NCBI RefSeq assembly: GCF_003862475.1
Contig: NZ_RRCO01000001.1
Span: 310,001 to 374,000 of the forward strand
Length of the DNA: 64,000 bases
Reading direction: 5' to 3'
From: Lachnoanaerobaculum gingivalis
Lineage (GTDB): Bacteria; Bacillota; Clostridia; Lachnospirales; Lachnospiraceae
Below the pieces are notes generated by a model. The model was not told the origin of the DNA and made no database searches. It saw only the letters and a program-made list of their open reading frames with translations. A program made the translations under genes and the position numbers. Shown here one piece after another: positions 44,186 to 53,774 of this stretch. The first letter of the stretch is position 1. Each line of letters opens with the position of its first letter.

Positions 44186-44995
44186 TAGCTGATTCTTCAG
44201 ATGAACTTACAAATGTTCCTGTGTTTAAAGCAGTGCTAAATAAAGGCACTTTAATCACAACCAACCATTTCAAGATTTCATAATTGAATGGATGAGGATT
44301 CGCTGAATCAGTTCCTTTCAATAAATCAAATTCTTCGAAAGAAAGTTTATAGTATTCAGATGCCGGAAGCTATCATTTTAGATTTGGACTCAACACTTCT
44401 TAATGCCTATGGCAAGCAGGAAGGCAAAGTATTTAACTTCCACTGTCAAAGTAACGGTTACCATCCACTTGTTTGCTATGATGAAATCACAGGAGTTTTG
44501 ATTAAAATTCAGCTTCGCAACAGGACTCAGTATTCAAGCACAGGAGTTGTGGACTTTCTGCAGCCTATACTTGATGAATATCTTGAAGATTTTCCGGAAA
44601 TTAAACTTATCCTTCGTGGAGATAGTGGCTTTGCAACACCCGATTTGTATAAACAGTGTGAAGAAAACGGTATCGGCTATGTAATTCGTTTGAAAGAAAA
44701 TGCTATACTTCGTGATAAGGCATCATCTCTTGTAGATGAACTTGATGAAATTACAAAAACAGCAAAGTAGATTATGCTGTAGTTTATGGTGAATTAATGT
44801 ATCAGGCAGGTCCTTGGCCTTATGAAAGACGTGTTGTCTGTAAAGTTGAAAAACCTGAAAACCAAATGACTTACATATATACATTCATTGTTACAAACAT
44901 GGAGTCATCCCCTGAATATCTTATCAAGTTCTATTGAAAAATAGGCTTGATGGAAAACTTCATAAAGGAAAGTAAAACAGGTTTTGCACTCTCAC
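44186..44995 (+). pseudogene. IS1380-family transposase remnant
   Basis: Fragments of a DDE transposase: DELTNVPVFKAVLNKG (frame broken by stops), RMDEDSLNQFLSIN-like start of the main open part, AIILDLDSTLLNAYG with the first catalytic Asp region, ILRGDSGFATPDLY with the second, then a frameshift at 44768 and PWPYERRVVCKVEKP, TFIVTNMESSPEYLI, and MENFIKESKTGF after another. Start and C-terminal parts are missing, and no terminal inverted repeats were seen. The element is dead. Confidence 0.87.
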
Positions 44996-45030
44996 TATAT
45001 AAGATATTATCCTTAATCACTAAACTCCTC

Positions 45031-45915
45031 CTACTTAACTTTATTGATCAAATCCTGAACCAATTTTCCATCTTCAATCTTTGTTATCGCAAAACTCTTC
45101 TTGCCGGCGTCTTTTATAGATGCACCGATAAAGTATCCTTCTTTGTCATCAATAATCAAAAAACGATCATGAAAATCTTTGGTCGTTTTCACGCTCAAAC
45201 TCGGGTACTGAGCATTAAACTTGTTCATGTCTTTTGTTGTTAAGTTTCCTTTTCCAGATGTTGCAATCAATACGTCAACTTCTGAATTCTTCTTACAAAG
45301 TATATTAAGCGTATTTACATCCACATAATTATCAATCAAGATCAGTTTGCTCTGTGCTTTTCCAATTAGATCTGCAATAAACCTGAAGGCATCATAGATT
45401 TGTCCGTCAAAAAAGATCTTTTGTTTTACCTCTGTATTGCTCGCAATGTAGTTGAATACTTCTTCAAGTTTCTTATCTGTTTCTAACTGTTTTAACTCCA
45501 CTCTATCCAGCCTCGAAAAAAGTTGTTGATTTGAAAGCAGGAATTTTCTCATCTCCACAAAACTATTCATAATCCTTATGCTTACTTCTACTGCAATATC
45601 ACTTTTAAGGACAGCGGAAAGCATAGCAATGCCTTGTTCCGTAAAAGCATATGGATTCGATGATGAATGTTTCATGGTAGTGAACCGGTCGCAATTTGCG
45701 ACCAGTTCATTCTTTTCTTCTGTACTGAGTCTAAAGCAAAACTCTTCAGGAAATCTAGCCGAGTTTCTTTTGACTTGCTCATTCAATCTTTTGGTTTGAA
45801 CCTGATATAAGTCAGCTAAGTCCCTATCAATCATTACCTGCTTCCCACGAATGGTGTAGATTAGATTTGTGATGCTTGTTTCCTCTATCGGTATCAAAGT
45901 GTTATCATCTTTCAT
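45031..45915 (-). CDS. ORF6N-domain protein with PLD-like C-terminus
   Basis: A 294-aa protein. An N-terminal ORF6N domain (about 15-100: TIRGKQVMIDRDLADLYQVQ, NSARFPEEFCFRL), common in phage anti-repressor-like proteins, is followed by a helical linker (about 115-165). A C-terminal PLD-like domain carries one HxRx4D motif (FHDRFLIID). This domain order is a recurring mobile-element protein family. It is followed by an XRE-type gene upstream. AGGATTAGCAC precedes the ATG. Confidence 0.82.
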   Translation of the reverse strand: MKDDNTLIPIEETSITNLIYTIRGKQVMIDRDLADLYQVQTKRLNEQVKRNSARFPEEFCFRLSTEEKNELVANCDRFTTMKHSSSNPYAFTEQGIAMLSAVLKSDIAVEVSIRIMNSFVEMRKFLLSNQQLFSRLDRVELKQLETDKKLEEVFNYIASNTEVKQKIFFDGQIYDAFRFIADLIGKAQSKLILIDNYVDVNTLNILCKKNSEVDVLIATSGKGNLTTKDMNKFNAQYPSLSVKTTKDFHDRFLIIDDKEGYFIGASIKDAGKKSFAITKIEDGKLVQDLINKVK

Positions 45916-45918
45916 GTG

Positions 45919-46122
45919 CTAATCCTCCACAAATTCCAAGATATCGCTTGGAGTAAGATTCATTGCTTTACATATTCTTTCTAAGTTTTTCATTGATATA
46001 TATTCGTCTTTACCCATATTAGCTAAGGTGTTTGAAGTAATTCCTGTTAGCTTGATTAAGTCGGTTCTTTTCATATTCTTTTCTATTAAATGAATCCATA
46101 ATTTTTTATAAGAAACACTCAT
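45919..46122 (-). CDS. Short XRE-type HTH regulator
   Basis: A 67-aa helix-turn-helix protein (MKRTDLIKLTGITSNTL, then AMNLTPSDILEF). I chose the ATG at 46122 because TTTGGAGGTGTTTT precedes it and the protein is then full-length for the Cro/CI-like family. It starts the two-gene unit with the ORF6N gene, from which it is separated by 3 bp, a typical mobile-element regulator pair. Confidence 0.82.
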   Translation of the reverse strand: MSVSYKKLWIHLIEKNMKRTDLIKLTGITSNTLANMGKDEYISMKNLERICKAMNLTPSDILEFVED

Positions 46123-46307
46123 AAAACACCTCCAAATTATTTTAATTATACCATATAAAATAGCGAAAACACAATCTGAAGTTACTTGAAAAAATAGGGA
46201 CGATTTATAAAAAAACTTCCGTCTCATACCTCACAATTTTTTTACCTAAGTTAAATTTCATTTTTGTACGAAAAAGGAGATGTCTCTTCAGCACCTCCTG
46301 GTACTCT

Positions 46308-46628
46308 TTAATCCTCACTGACTTCCTTCGTCCTTTTTAGCAGCAGCGAGTGAATATCCCACAGCTCCTTCGAAAATTTCTCTATGAATTTCTTCATATC
46401 TTCAATATCATCTCGATAGATAATTCCCGTTTGATTCACTCTTTTGTCAATCTGATTCAGGCTATTCGTTACATTGGACAATAAGCCTTGCAAATCTCTG
46501 AAAGGTTCTAAATCCACTTCGTAAATCTCTTTTCCATCACACACTTGCAGATGAAATATAGGTGGTTTTAATACGACAGATAAGATATCTCTACAATCAA
46601 CAATACCATGATTATAGTCGTGGTGCAT
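46308..46628 (-). CDS. Doubtful hypothetical protein
   Basis: A 106-aa open frame with a coherent amphipathic part (YEVDLEPFRDLQGLLSNVTNSLNQIDKRV and MKKFIEKFSKELWDIHSLL). Its first 20 residues lie in a junction that also reads into the plus-strand membrane debris, so the true N-terminus is probably lost. No recognised family. It could be the 3' part of a truncated gene; it may not be expressed. Confidence 0.4.
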   Translation of the reverse strand: MHHDYNHGIVDCRDILSVVLKPPIFHLQVCDGKEIYEVDLEPFRDLQGLLSNVTNSLNQIDKRVNQTGIIYRDDIEDMKKFIEKFSKELWDIHSLLLKRTKEVSED

Positions 46629-47116
46629 TCAAAATTGGTACTGTTAATGGCGGATTATTAATGGCTTCAGCAGTATATTTAATCTCATCACTCTTTGGGA
46701 TACTATTAAATCTTTCAGGTAACTATCTGATATCTATTTTATGTACAGTTTCCCTGGCATTATTCTTAGCTTTCAAGCTTGATGAATTCATTGCTAAAGT
46801 TTCTTGGCTTAATGAAAATATTGTTGCTACAGTGCTTATAATCGTTTCAATACTTTGTATTGTTAAGGATTTCTTTATTATCAAGCCTAAATAAGTTACC
46901 AATAATACCATCACAAATGATTCTATAAAAGCCGGTATGTCTTTATATGAAACCAACCCTAACAAAGCTATGCGAGATAGTATAAAATTCGACTCTCAAT
47001 CAGTATTTAATCTTTCAAATATGCTTGAAGAGCAATGGGGCCGTAAACCCACTTATGAAGAAATTATGGACTATATAGACCATTTAGTTATTCCGGAAGA
47101 TGAAGAATATCAATAA
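46562..47116 (+). pseudogene. Membrane-protein debris plus small acidic ORF
   Basis: The plus-strand frame reads GTVNGGLLMASAVYLISSLFG, two to three hydrophobic segments, and a stop at 46892-46894. In the same frame beyond it, 46937-47116 encodes a 59-aa acidic peptide (MSLYETNPNKAMRDS, later EEQWGRKPTYEEIMDY). I recognise neither. The shared frame suggests one gene split by a stop, but two unrelated fragments are also possible. Confidence 0.5.
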
Positions 47117-47217
47117 TGTATTTAAGGATTATAGATACATGTACTATATTATTAAACTATCAATATATTAAAATATTTCGCTATCTTTCCTGTACTCATT
47201 TTGTACTCAAACCACAT

Positions 47218-47262
47218 ACAAAAACGCCACAAACCCTTGTATTTAAAGGATTTGTGGCGTTA
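47218..47262. terminator. Terminator of guaA, bidirectional
   Basis: Arms AACGCCACAAA (47223-47233) and TTTGTGGCGTT (47251-47261) flank a loop. On the minus strand the stem is followed by TTTTTGT. It lies just after the guaA stop codon and also carries T residues on the plus side. Confidence 0.85.
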
Positions 47263-47268
47263 TTTTAT

Positions 47269-48822
47269 TTATTCCAGCTCAATAGTTCCTGGTGGCTTGC
47301 TAGTGATATCATAGAGTACCCTGTTTACATGGTCTACCTCATTGATAATCCTGTTGGTCACCTTTTCAAGTACTTCCCATGGAAGTCTCGCAGCCTCTGC
47401 CGTCATAAAGTCTATTGTCTTTACTGCACGAAGTGCTATAGCATAGTCATAAGTTCTGTAATCTCCCATTACTCCTACGCTTCTCATATTTGTGAGAGCT
47501 GCAAAGTATTGATTGATTTCCTGTGAAAGTCCTGCTTTATCTATCTCCTCACGGTATATAGCATCGGCATCCTGAACTATCTTTACCTTTTCAGCTGTAA
47601 CTTCACCGATAATTCTGATTCCAAGGCCCGGGCCCGGGAATGGCTGACGGAATACAAGATGCTTTGGAATACCAAGCTCAAGTCCCGCCTTTCTTACCTC
47701 ATCCTTGAAAAGATCTCTAAGAGGCTCTATGATTTCCTTGAAATCAACATAGTCAGGGAGTCCTCCTACATTGTGATGTGACTTGATTACTACACTCTCA
47801 CCACCAAGTCCCGACTCTACTACATCAGGATAAATAGTTCCCTGTACAAGGAAATCTACCTTACCGATTTTCTTAGCTTCTTCCTCAAATACTCTGATGA
47901 ATTCTTCACCTATTATCTTACGCTTTTTTTCAGGCTCGCTTACACCTGCAAGTTTTGAGTAGAATCTGTCTGCCGCATTTACTCTGATAAAGTTCAGCTT
48001 ATAGTTGCCGTTCGGTCCGAATACAGCCTCAACCTCATCACCTTCATTTTTTCTGAGAAGTCCATGGTCAACAAATACACAGGTAAGATTTTCACCTACC
48101 GCCTTGCTGAGCATTACTGCTGCAACTGATGAGTCAACACCACCTGAAAGTGCACAAAGCACCTTACCGTTGCCTACCTTTTCTTTAATTGCCTTTATAC
48201 TGTTTTCTACAAAGGCATCCATCTTCCAGTTACATTCACATTTGCAGACATTTTTTATAAAGTTTCCAAGCATTACATGTCCATACTCTGAATGCAAAAC
48301 TTCAGGGTGGAACTGTATTCCGTAGAGATTCTTTGCTGCATTCTCATATGAGGCTACAGGACAGTCATCACTATGTGATGTAATCTCAAATCCTTCACCA
48401 AGTTTACTTATATAGTCTGTATGGCTCATCCACACAATGCTTTCCTTCGGCACATTCTCAAACACTGCACTGTCAGCCTTATCCACTGTCAATTTGATTT
48501 TACCATACTCTCTTACACTTGCTCTTTCTACCTTTCCACCAAGTAGATGCTGCATAAGCTGTGCACCGTAGCATAGTCCAAGTACAGGAACTCCAAGTTC
48601 AAAAAGCTCTTTTGAATATGTGGCTGAATCAGGCAGATAGCAACTGTCCGGTCCTCCTGTAAGTATGATTCCCTTCGGATTTTTCTTCTTGATCTCTTCT
48701 AAGGGGGTTTTATATGAATAGATCTCACAATATACATTGTTCTCTCTTACTCTTCTTGCAACTAACTGGTTGTACTGGCCTCCAAAGTCCAAAACAATTA
48801 TAAGTTCCTGCTTTAATTCCAT
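47269..48822 (-). CDS. guaA: GMP synthase (glutamine-hydrolysing)
   Basis: A 517-aa enzyme converting XMP to GMP with glutamine. The N-terminal class I amidotransferase has nucleophile Cys in GLCYGAQLM and His/Glu in IQFHPEV. The ATP-pyrophosphatase domain has the P-loop [14 protein letters not shown], and the C-terminal dimerisation domain ends PPGTIELE. All parts are complete. AGGAGATACAG precedes the ATG. No purine riboswitch is apparent in the 98-bp upstream gap. Its 3' end is a common integration site for genomic islands and borders the accessory stretch at 40-47 kb. Confidence 0.97.
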   Translation of the reverse strand: MELKQELIIVLDFGGQYNQLVARRVRENNVYCEIYSYKTPLEEIKKKNPKGIILTGGPDSCYLPDSATYSKELFELGVPVLGLCYGAQLMQHLLGGKVERASVREYGKIKLTVDKADSAVFENVPKESIVWMSHTDYISKLGEGFEITSHSDDCPVASYENAAKNLYGIQFHPEVLHSEYGHVMLGNFIKNVCKCECNWKMDAFVENSIKAIKEKVGNGKVLCALSGGVDSSVAAVMLSKAVGENLTCVFVDHGLLRKNEGDEVEAVFGPNGNYKLNFIRVNAADRFYSKLAGVSEPEKKRKIIGEEFIRVFEEEAKKIGKVDFLVQGTIYPDVVESGLGGESVVIKSHHNVGGLPDYVDFKEIIEPLRDLFKDEVRKAGLELGIPKHLVFRQPFPGPGLGIRIIGEVTAEKVKIVQDADAIYREEIDKAGLSQEINQYFAALTNMRSVGVMGDYRTYDYAIALRAVKTIDFMTAEAARLPWEVLEKVTNRIINEVDHVNRVLYDITSKPPGTIELE

Positions 48823-48920
48823 CTGTATCTCCTATACTTGATAAATTAATTTGTACATACAATAATATATCCTAAATAGAAAAAAAACGCAAATATTCTA
48901 TTGTTCTTAAACGTATAATT

Positions 48921-49934
48921 TTACTTTTCAGGTTTGTCCTTAGCAACGCTTGTTGAAACTATAAAATTTCTCATACTTTTATTTTCATCAATTCGTATAT
49001 AAGCATAATACTCATTCCAGAATATAGAATCACTGTTGGTACGCCATGATATCCCATATACAGAGTCTGTAGGCTCCAATTCATTCGGTATTAGCCAAAG
49101 TTTCTTTTTAAAAATGTTTTTTACATTATCTGTATCAAAAGTATCTAACAGATTCAGATCTTCAAGTTTAATATCTATACCGGTATTTTTCACTGCACTC
49201 TCACAGTCTTCATCCATATAGAAATTCACGACCTTGGCATCCTTTATATCCACATCTTTATCAAGACTTCCATACAAATCTATTGCACCTATAAGTGTAT
49301 CATCTTTTGCCAATAAATATGGTGCTCCCCTTAGAGTCTCTCCGGTACTTCTATATCCCTTCTCCACAGCAATATCCTGATTTCCGTCATACTTAGTGTA
49401 AGAACCGCTTGTCAGCATTTCACTGTACTCATATGTATTCTCGTCATTCATGATATATATGTCAAAGCCTTTATCTAAAAGGTCTTCAACACTTGTCTTA
49501 CTAATTGTTACCTTCATACTTCCTACAGTAATTACAGGCGGCTTCACCGGTAAACCTATAAGAATATATCCGAAGCATAAAAAAACAAACAACAATGATA
49601 ATACTGCAAGAGAAAATATAAAATTATATGTACGCCTTCTTGCATTAAAAAAAGCTCTCACAGGTATTGCTATGATCATTCCTCCAAGAGCAGCAGCCCC
49701 TGATCCCATAACGCTCATTAACTTCAACACTATCAGTACAGTGATAACTATACTTAGAATATAGAAAAATATCTCACCGATTTTCATTTTACTTGTATCG
49801 GTTTGATTATTTGCCGCTCCACGCATACCGTATACTGAACTTTTCTTCAGCATAGTTCTAATCCAAAGTGCTATAGCAGTAAAGCAAACACCTAAGAATA
49901 CCATTAATCCTATAAATAATAATCTGGCGCTCAT
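48921..49934 (-). CDS. Hypothetical membrane protein
   Basis: A 337-aa protein with about four hydrophobic helices in the first 130 residues and a soluble C-terminal domain of about 200 residues (DIYIMNDENTYEYSE, GYRSTGETLRGAPYLLAKD, FWNEYYAYIRID), probably outside the cell. No known family. AGGAGGGGTAAGT precedes the ATG. It stands alone between guaA and the glmS ribozyme. Confidence 0.7.
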   Translation of the reverse strand: MSARLLFIGLMVFLGVCFTAIALWIRTMLKKSSVYGMRGAANNQTDTSKMKIGEIFFYILSIVITVLIVLKLMSVMGSGAAALGGMIIAIPVRAFFNARRRTYNFIFSLAVLSLLFVFLCFGYILIGLPVKPPVITVGSMKVTISKTSVEDLLDKGFDIYIMNDENTYEYSEMLTSGSYTKYDGNQDIAVEKGYRSTGETLRGAPYLLAKDDTLIGAIDLYGSLDKDVDIKDAKVVNFYMDEDCESAVKNTGIDIKLEDLNLLDTFDTDNVKNIFKKKLWLIPNELEPTDSVYGISWRTNSDSIFWNEYYAYIRIDENKSMRNFIVSTSVAKDKPEK

Positions 49935-50081
49935 ACTTACCCCTCCTATTTACGTATTTGCATATGATTATTCTACCATATTTTATATAAAATTTTTTAA
50001 TTTTTGCAAAAAAGCATTCCAAATTTCTTTTTCATATGTTATCATAACACAAATTTTTCTTTACTGAGGAATAAGGGAAAA

Positions 50082-50221
50082 TTAGCGCCAGGGCTTCGGG
50101 AATTCACCTAGCTGACGAGGTAAACAGTTATCGAAAGATTCGGCGGATGCTGTTTCGGAGTAGTGCATCGTAAGAGAAAGAAAAAAAGCGAAATCAAGAT
50201 CGTAACAAAAGCTTTCTTCGC
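50082..50221 (+). ncRNA. glmS ribozyme
   Basis: The leader of glmS carries the conserved core TTAGCGCCAG with the cleavage point before G50085, GACGAGGTAAACAG, TATCGAAAGATTCGGCGGATGC and the downstream P4-like pairing of AGAAAG with CTTTCT. Glucosamine 6-phosphate triggers self-cleavage, which destabilises the mRNA and lowers GlmS. The right boundary is approximate. Confidence 0.93.
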
Positions 50222-50252
50222 ACAATAAACAATTAAATAGGAGAAAAATACG

Positions 50253-52094
50253 ATGTGCGGTATTGTTGGTTTTGTAGGGCAGGGGAATACGAAGGATATT
50301 CTACTGTCCGGTCTTTCGCGTCTTGAATACAGAGGCTATGATTCTGCCGGAATAGCCCTATATTCTCATCCTTTTACTATAGTAAAATCTGTAGGTAAAT
50401 TGGAGGAATTGAAAAAAAAGGTTGTTGCTTCCAAAGAATGTGAGTTTCCCTGCTCTATGGGAATCGGTCACACACGTTGGGCAACTCATGGTAAGGCTGA
50501 TGAAAAGAATTCTCATCCACACTTATCTATGAATAAAGAAGTAGTACTGGTTCATAACGGTATTATTGAAAACTTTGCGGATTTAAAGAACTTTTTACAA
50601 GAAAAAGGGTACAATTTCTACTCGGAAACTGATACCGAGGTTGCTGTAAACCTGATTGAATATTTTTACTTGAAAGAAAAGAATATTTTAAAGACTCTCT
50701 TCTTAGTGCAAAAAGAGTTGAAAGGTTCTTACGCCTTTGCAATTATGTTCAAAGGTGATGCAAATACTCTTTATGCAATGAGAAAGGACAGTCCTTTGAT
50801 TGTAGGAAAAGGGGACAATTCTTTTTATATTGCCTCTGATATTTCCGCATTTTTGGACTATACAAATGAAATATATGCCTTGGAAAACAAGGAGATTTTA
50901 ACACTTTCTGAAAATGAAATACATATTTATAACAAAAATAAGGAAGAGGTAAAACGCTCTTACGGTATATCCGACCTTGATCAAAGCCGAATTCATAAAG
51001 GAGAATATCTGCATTTTATGGAGAAGGAAATCTTTGAGCAACCACAGGCTGTAAAAGATACTCTGCTTTATGCCTGCAATCAGGACAATGATGACTTTTC
51101 CTATGAAGCCTTCTCTATGAGTGAAAGTGATTTTCAAGATATTTCAAGAGTCAGAATAATTGCATGCGGATCTGCATACCATGTAGGCTATGTATTAAAG
51201 TCAGTTTGTGAAAGTCTGGCAAGAGTTCCGGTACAGGTGGAGCTTGCAAGTGAGTTTCGCTACAATCATCCGATTTTAGAAGATGGCGAACTGGTTATCA
51301 GCATAAGCCAGTCAGGAGAAACTGCGGATACTTTAGCTGCCCTAAAAGAAGCAAAGAAATTGGGGGCAAAAACTCTTTCCATTGTAAATGTCAAGGGATC
51401 TGCAATTGCAGTGGAATCCGACTTTGTCTTTTATACACAGGCAGGACCTGAAATCGCAGTCGCCACTACAAAGGCTTACAGCTGTCAGCTTGTTGCAGGT
51501 TATATTTTCTCCCTGCTTTTAGCTAAAGCAAAGGGGAAAATTAAAGATGAAGAAGCTTGTATCCTCAGAGATGAACTTTTCCTTCTACCCGGTAAGATTC
51601 AACAATGTCTTTCCCTAGATGATGAAATCCTACCTATGGCAAAGAATCTGAAGGACTCTGACAATATTTTCTTCCTTGGAAGAGGCCTTGACTGGGCCAT
51701 CTCCATGGAAGGAGCTTTGAAGCTTAAGGAAATCAGCTATATTCACTGTGAAAGCTACAGCAGCGGTGAGCTGAAGCATGGTACAATAAGTCTGATAGAA
51801 AAAGACAGTCCTGTAATCGCTCTTTTTTCTCAGGAGGAACTCGCCGGAAAAAGTATTTCAAATATTCACGAGGTAAAAAGTCGTGGGGCAAAATGCTTTT
51901 CTCTCACAATGGAAAATATTTCTATAGATGAGGATGACTTTGTACAAAATCTTAGTGTACCAAGTACCAATCCTCTCTTTGCCGGAAGCCTTTTAGTAGT
52001 TCCACTGCAGTTTCTATCCTATCAGGTCAGCGTCTTAAAGGGCTTAGATCCAGATAAACCAAGAAATCTGGCAAAGTCTGTTACGGTAGAATAA
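50253..52094 (+). CDS. glmS: Glutamine-fructose-6-phosphate aminotransferase
   Basis: A 613-aa enzyme making glucosamine 6-phosphate, the first step to UDP-N-acetylglucosamine for the cell wall. It starts MCGIVGFVG, with the Cys exposed as nucleophile after Met removal. GHTRWATHG belongs to the glutaminase site. Two SIS domains (about 290-430 and 455-595) contain SQSGETADTLAAL and the conserved C-terminus DKPRNLAKSVTVE. Regulation by the upstream ribozyme is clear. A TAGGAGAAAAAT ribosome-binding site lies upstream of the ATG. Confidence 0.97.
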   Translation: MCGIVGFVGQGNTKDILLSGLSRLEYRGYDSAGIALYSHPFTIVKSVGKLEELKKKVVASKECEFPCSMGIGHTRWATHGKADEKNSHPHLSMNKEVVLVHNGIIENFADLKNFLQEKGYNFYSETDTEVAVNLIEYFYLKEKNILKTLFLVQKELKGSYAFAIMFKGDANTLYAMRKDSPLIVGKGDNSFYIASDISAFLDYTNEIYALENKEILTLSENEIHIYNKNKEEVKRSYGISDLDQSRIHKGEYLHFMEKEIFEQPQAVKDTLLYACNQDNDDFSYEAFSMSESDFQDISRVRIIACGSAYHVGYVLKSVCESLARVPVQVELASEFRYNHPILEDGELVISISQSGETADTLAALKEAKKLGAKTLSIVNVKGSAIAVESDFVFYTQAGPEIAVATTKAYSCQLVAGYIFSLLLAKAKGKIKDEEACILRDELFLLPGKIQQCLSLDDEILPMAKNLKDSDNIFFLGRGLDWAISMEGALKLKEISYIHCESYSSGELKHGTISLIEKDSPVIALFSQEELAGKSISNIHEVKSRGAKCFSLTMENISIDEDDFVQNLSVPSTNPLFAGSLLVVPLQFLSYQVSVLKGLDPDKPRNLAKSVTVE

Positions 52095-52118
52095 ATAAAA
52101 TTAGTTTTATTAAGACAC

Positions 52119-52146
52119 AAAAAACTCCGGAACATCGTTCCGGAGT
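52119..52146 (-). terminator. Terminator of the rplM-rpsI operon
   Basis: A perfect 10-bp stem (ACTCCGGAAC at 52124-52133 with GTTCCGGAGT at 52137-52146, loop ATC) is followed on the minus strand by TTTTTT. It is 19 bp beyond the rpsI stop codon. Confidence 0.9.
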
Positions 52147-52165
52147 GTAATATTGCAATATATAA

Positions 52166-52558
52166 TTATCTCTTTGAGAACTGTGGTGCTCTTCTTGCTG
52201 ATTTAAGACCGTATTTCTTACGCTCTTTCATTCTTGGATCTCTTGTAAGGAATCCTGCCTTCTTTAAAGTTGGTCTATACTCCTCATCTGCGTGAAGAAG
52301 TGCTCTTGAAATACCATGTCTGATAGCTCCGGCCTGGCCTGTGAAACCACCACCGCAAACATTTACAAGTACATCAAACTTATTTACATTGTCTGTAGCC
52401 ACTAAAGGCTGACGAACAACAACCTTCAATGTCTCAAGACCAAAATACTCATCAATATCTCTTTTATTTATTGTTATCTTACCTGTTCCAGGTACAAGAT
52501 ATACTCTGGCGATAGAACTTTTTCTTCTACCTGTTCCGTAAAACTTATCGTTAGTCAT
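52166..52558 (-). CDS. rpsI: Ribosomal protein uS9
   Basis: A 130-aa small-subunit protein with the full family sequence: [47 protein letters not shown] and the C-terminal [13 protein letters not shown], whose final Lys-Arg reaches the P-site tRNA. Co-transcribed 23 bp after rplM, as in other bacteria. AAGGAGAATGGT precedes the ATG. Confidence 0.98.
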   Translation of the reverse strand: MTNDKFYGTGRRKSSIARVYLVPGTGKITINKRDIDEYFGLETLKVVVRQPLVATDNVNKFDVLVNVCGGGFTGQAGAIRHGISRALLHADEEYRPTLKKAGFLTRDPRMKERKKYGLKSARRAPQFSKR

Positions 52559-52581
52559 ACCATTCTCCTTCTTAAAGATTA

Positions 52582-53016
52582 TTAGCCTTTAATTTCCAAT
52601 ACTACCGGCTTCTGTGCCTGATGTCCATGAGTCTCGCCTGCATAAACATGAAGCTTTCTGTACATATCTCTACCAAGTGGTCCCTTTGGAAGCATGCCCT
52701 TGATGGCAAGCTCTACTACTCTCTCAGGCTTCTTTGCAAGAAGTTCACGAAGAGTTGTCTCTCTCATACCGCCAACATACTCTGAATGGTTGTAATAAAT
52801 CTTCTGATCTAACTTTTTACCTGTAACCTTTACCTCAGCAGCATTGATTACGATAACATAGTCTCCACAATCAACATGTGGTGTAAATTCCGGTTTGTTC
52901 TTTCCTCTTAATACACTTGCAACTTCTGAAGCAAGTCGTCCCAATGTAGCTCCCTTTGCATCGACAACATACCATTTTCTGTCGATCTTATCCGGATTAG
53001 CCATAAAAGTTTTCAT
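52582..53016 (-). CDS. rplM: Ribosomal protein uL13
   Basis: A 144-aa large-subunit protein: [34 protein letters not shown]-type segment, [15 protein letters not shown] and [16 protein letters not shown]. First gene of the rplM-rpsI operon, served by a consensus promoter at 53113-53141. GGAGGTCAGTCA precedes the ATG. The roughly 95-nt leader could hold a ribosomal-protein regulatory element but none is clear by eye. Confidence 0.98.
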   Translation of the reverse strand: MKTFMANPDKIDRKWYVVDAKGATLGRLASEVASVLRGKNKPEFTPHVDCGDYVIVINAAEVKVTGKKLDQKIYYNHSEYVGGMRETTLRELLAKKPERVVELAIKGMLPKGPLGRDMYRKLHVYAGETHGHQAQKPVVLEIKG

Positions 53017-53112
53017 TGACTGACCTCCATTAATCTTTTAACTTCGCTTTATATGGATAAATGCTCTCCGGGGCATTGGAATAAGCATTAATCTCTAATG
53101 TCACAATTAATA

Positions 53113-53141
53113 ATTATACTTAATCGTAGCTTAAATGTCAA
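53113..53141 (-). promoter_or_regulatory. rplM-rpsI promoter
   Basis: On the minus strand TTGACA (53141-53136) and TATAAT (53118-53113) are both perfect consensus and 17 bp apart. Just upstream of the -35 box (53150-53188) the minus strand is a run of A-tracts, resembling an UP element. This predicts very strong transcription, fitting ribosomal protein genes. Confidence 0.9.
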
Positions 53142-53188
53142 TATCATTTATGTCATTTATTTTTATTTTTTTATTTTTTTTGGCTTTT

Positions 53189-53713
53189 TTATTTCCCCTC
53201 ATACTTTATCAGGCTGGCAATATTGTATTTTGAAAGCTTTTCTCTTCCCTTAAGACCTTCAAGCTCCATTACAAATACAATCTTTACAATCTCGCCGCCA
53301 AGGCTTTCAACAAGCTTTGTGATGGCCTCAATTGTACCTCCTGTAGCGATTAAATCATCGATTATAACTACTTTGTCGCCCGGCTTTATAGCATCCTTAT
53401 GAATTTCTATTGTAGCCTTGCCGTATTCCAGATCGTAATCCATACTTACGGTCTCACATGGAAGCTTGCCTTTTTTTCTTACAGGGATAAAAGCTTTATG
53501 CTCTGCATAAGCCACAGGTACACCGAAGATGAAGCCTCTTGATTCAGGTCCTAAGATAAGGTCATAATTAAGGCCTTTAAGTTCGGCTCTTAAGCCGTCT
53601 ATACTGAGAACAAGTCCATCAGGGTCCTGTAATATAGTGGTAACATCTCTAAAGATGATTCCCGGCTCAGGAAAATCAGGTATACTTCTTACATAGTCCT
53701 TTAATTCTTTCAT
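53189..53713 (-). CDS. apt: Adenine phosphoribosyltransferase
   Basis: A 174-aa purine salvage enzyme that joins adenine to PRPP. It starts MKELKDYVRSIPDFPEPGI and carries the family GPESRGFIFG segment and the PRPP-binding loop VVIIDDLIATGGT. The ATG at 53713 gives the normal N-terminus; a TTG four codons upstream adds nothing. The ribosome-binding site is weak. A GGCCC hairpin lies at 53730-53753, between glyA and apt. Confidence 0.96.
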   Translation of the reverse strand: MKELKDYVRSIPDFPEPGIIFRDVTTILQDPDGLVLSIDGLRAELKGLNYDLILGPESRGFIFGVPVAYAEHKAFIPVRKKGKLPCETVSMDYDLEYGKATIEIHKDAIKPGDKVVIIDDLIATGGTIEAITKLVESLGGEIVKIVFVMELEGLKGREKLSKYNIASLIKYEGK

Positions 53714-53774
53714 AATACACACCAAATCGGCCCAAAATATTTATTGGGCCGGCCTTTCTGAAATATTTACAATA

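Noticed and set aside
48823-48920. Purine riboswitch upstream of guaA
   Set aside because: The 98-bp gap lacks the conserved junction sequences and paired stems expected of the purine aptamer.
53730-53753. GGCCC hairpin between glyA and apt as terminator
   Set aside because: The stem is only five bases, and no T-run follows on the minus strand.
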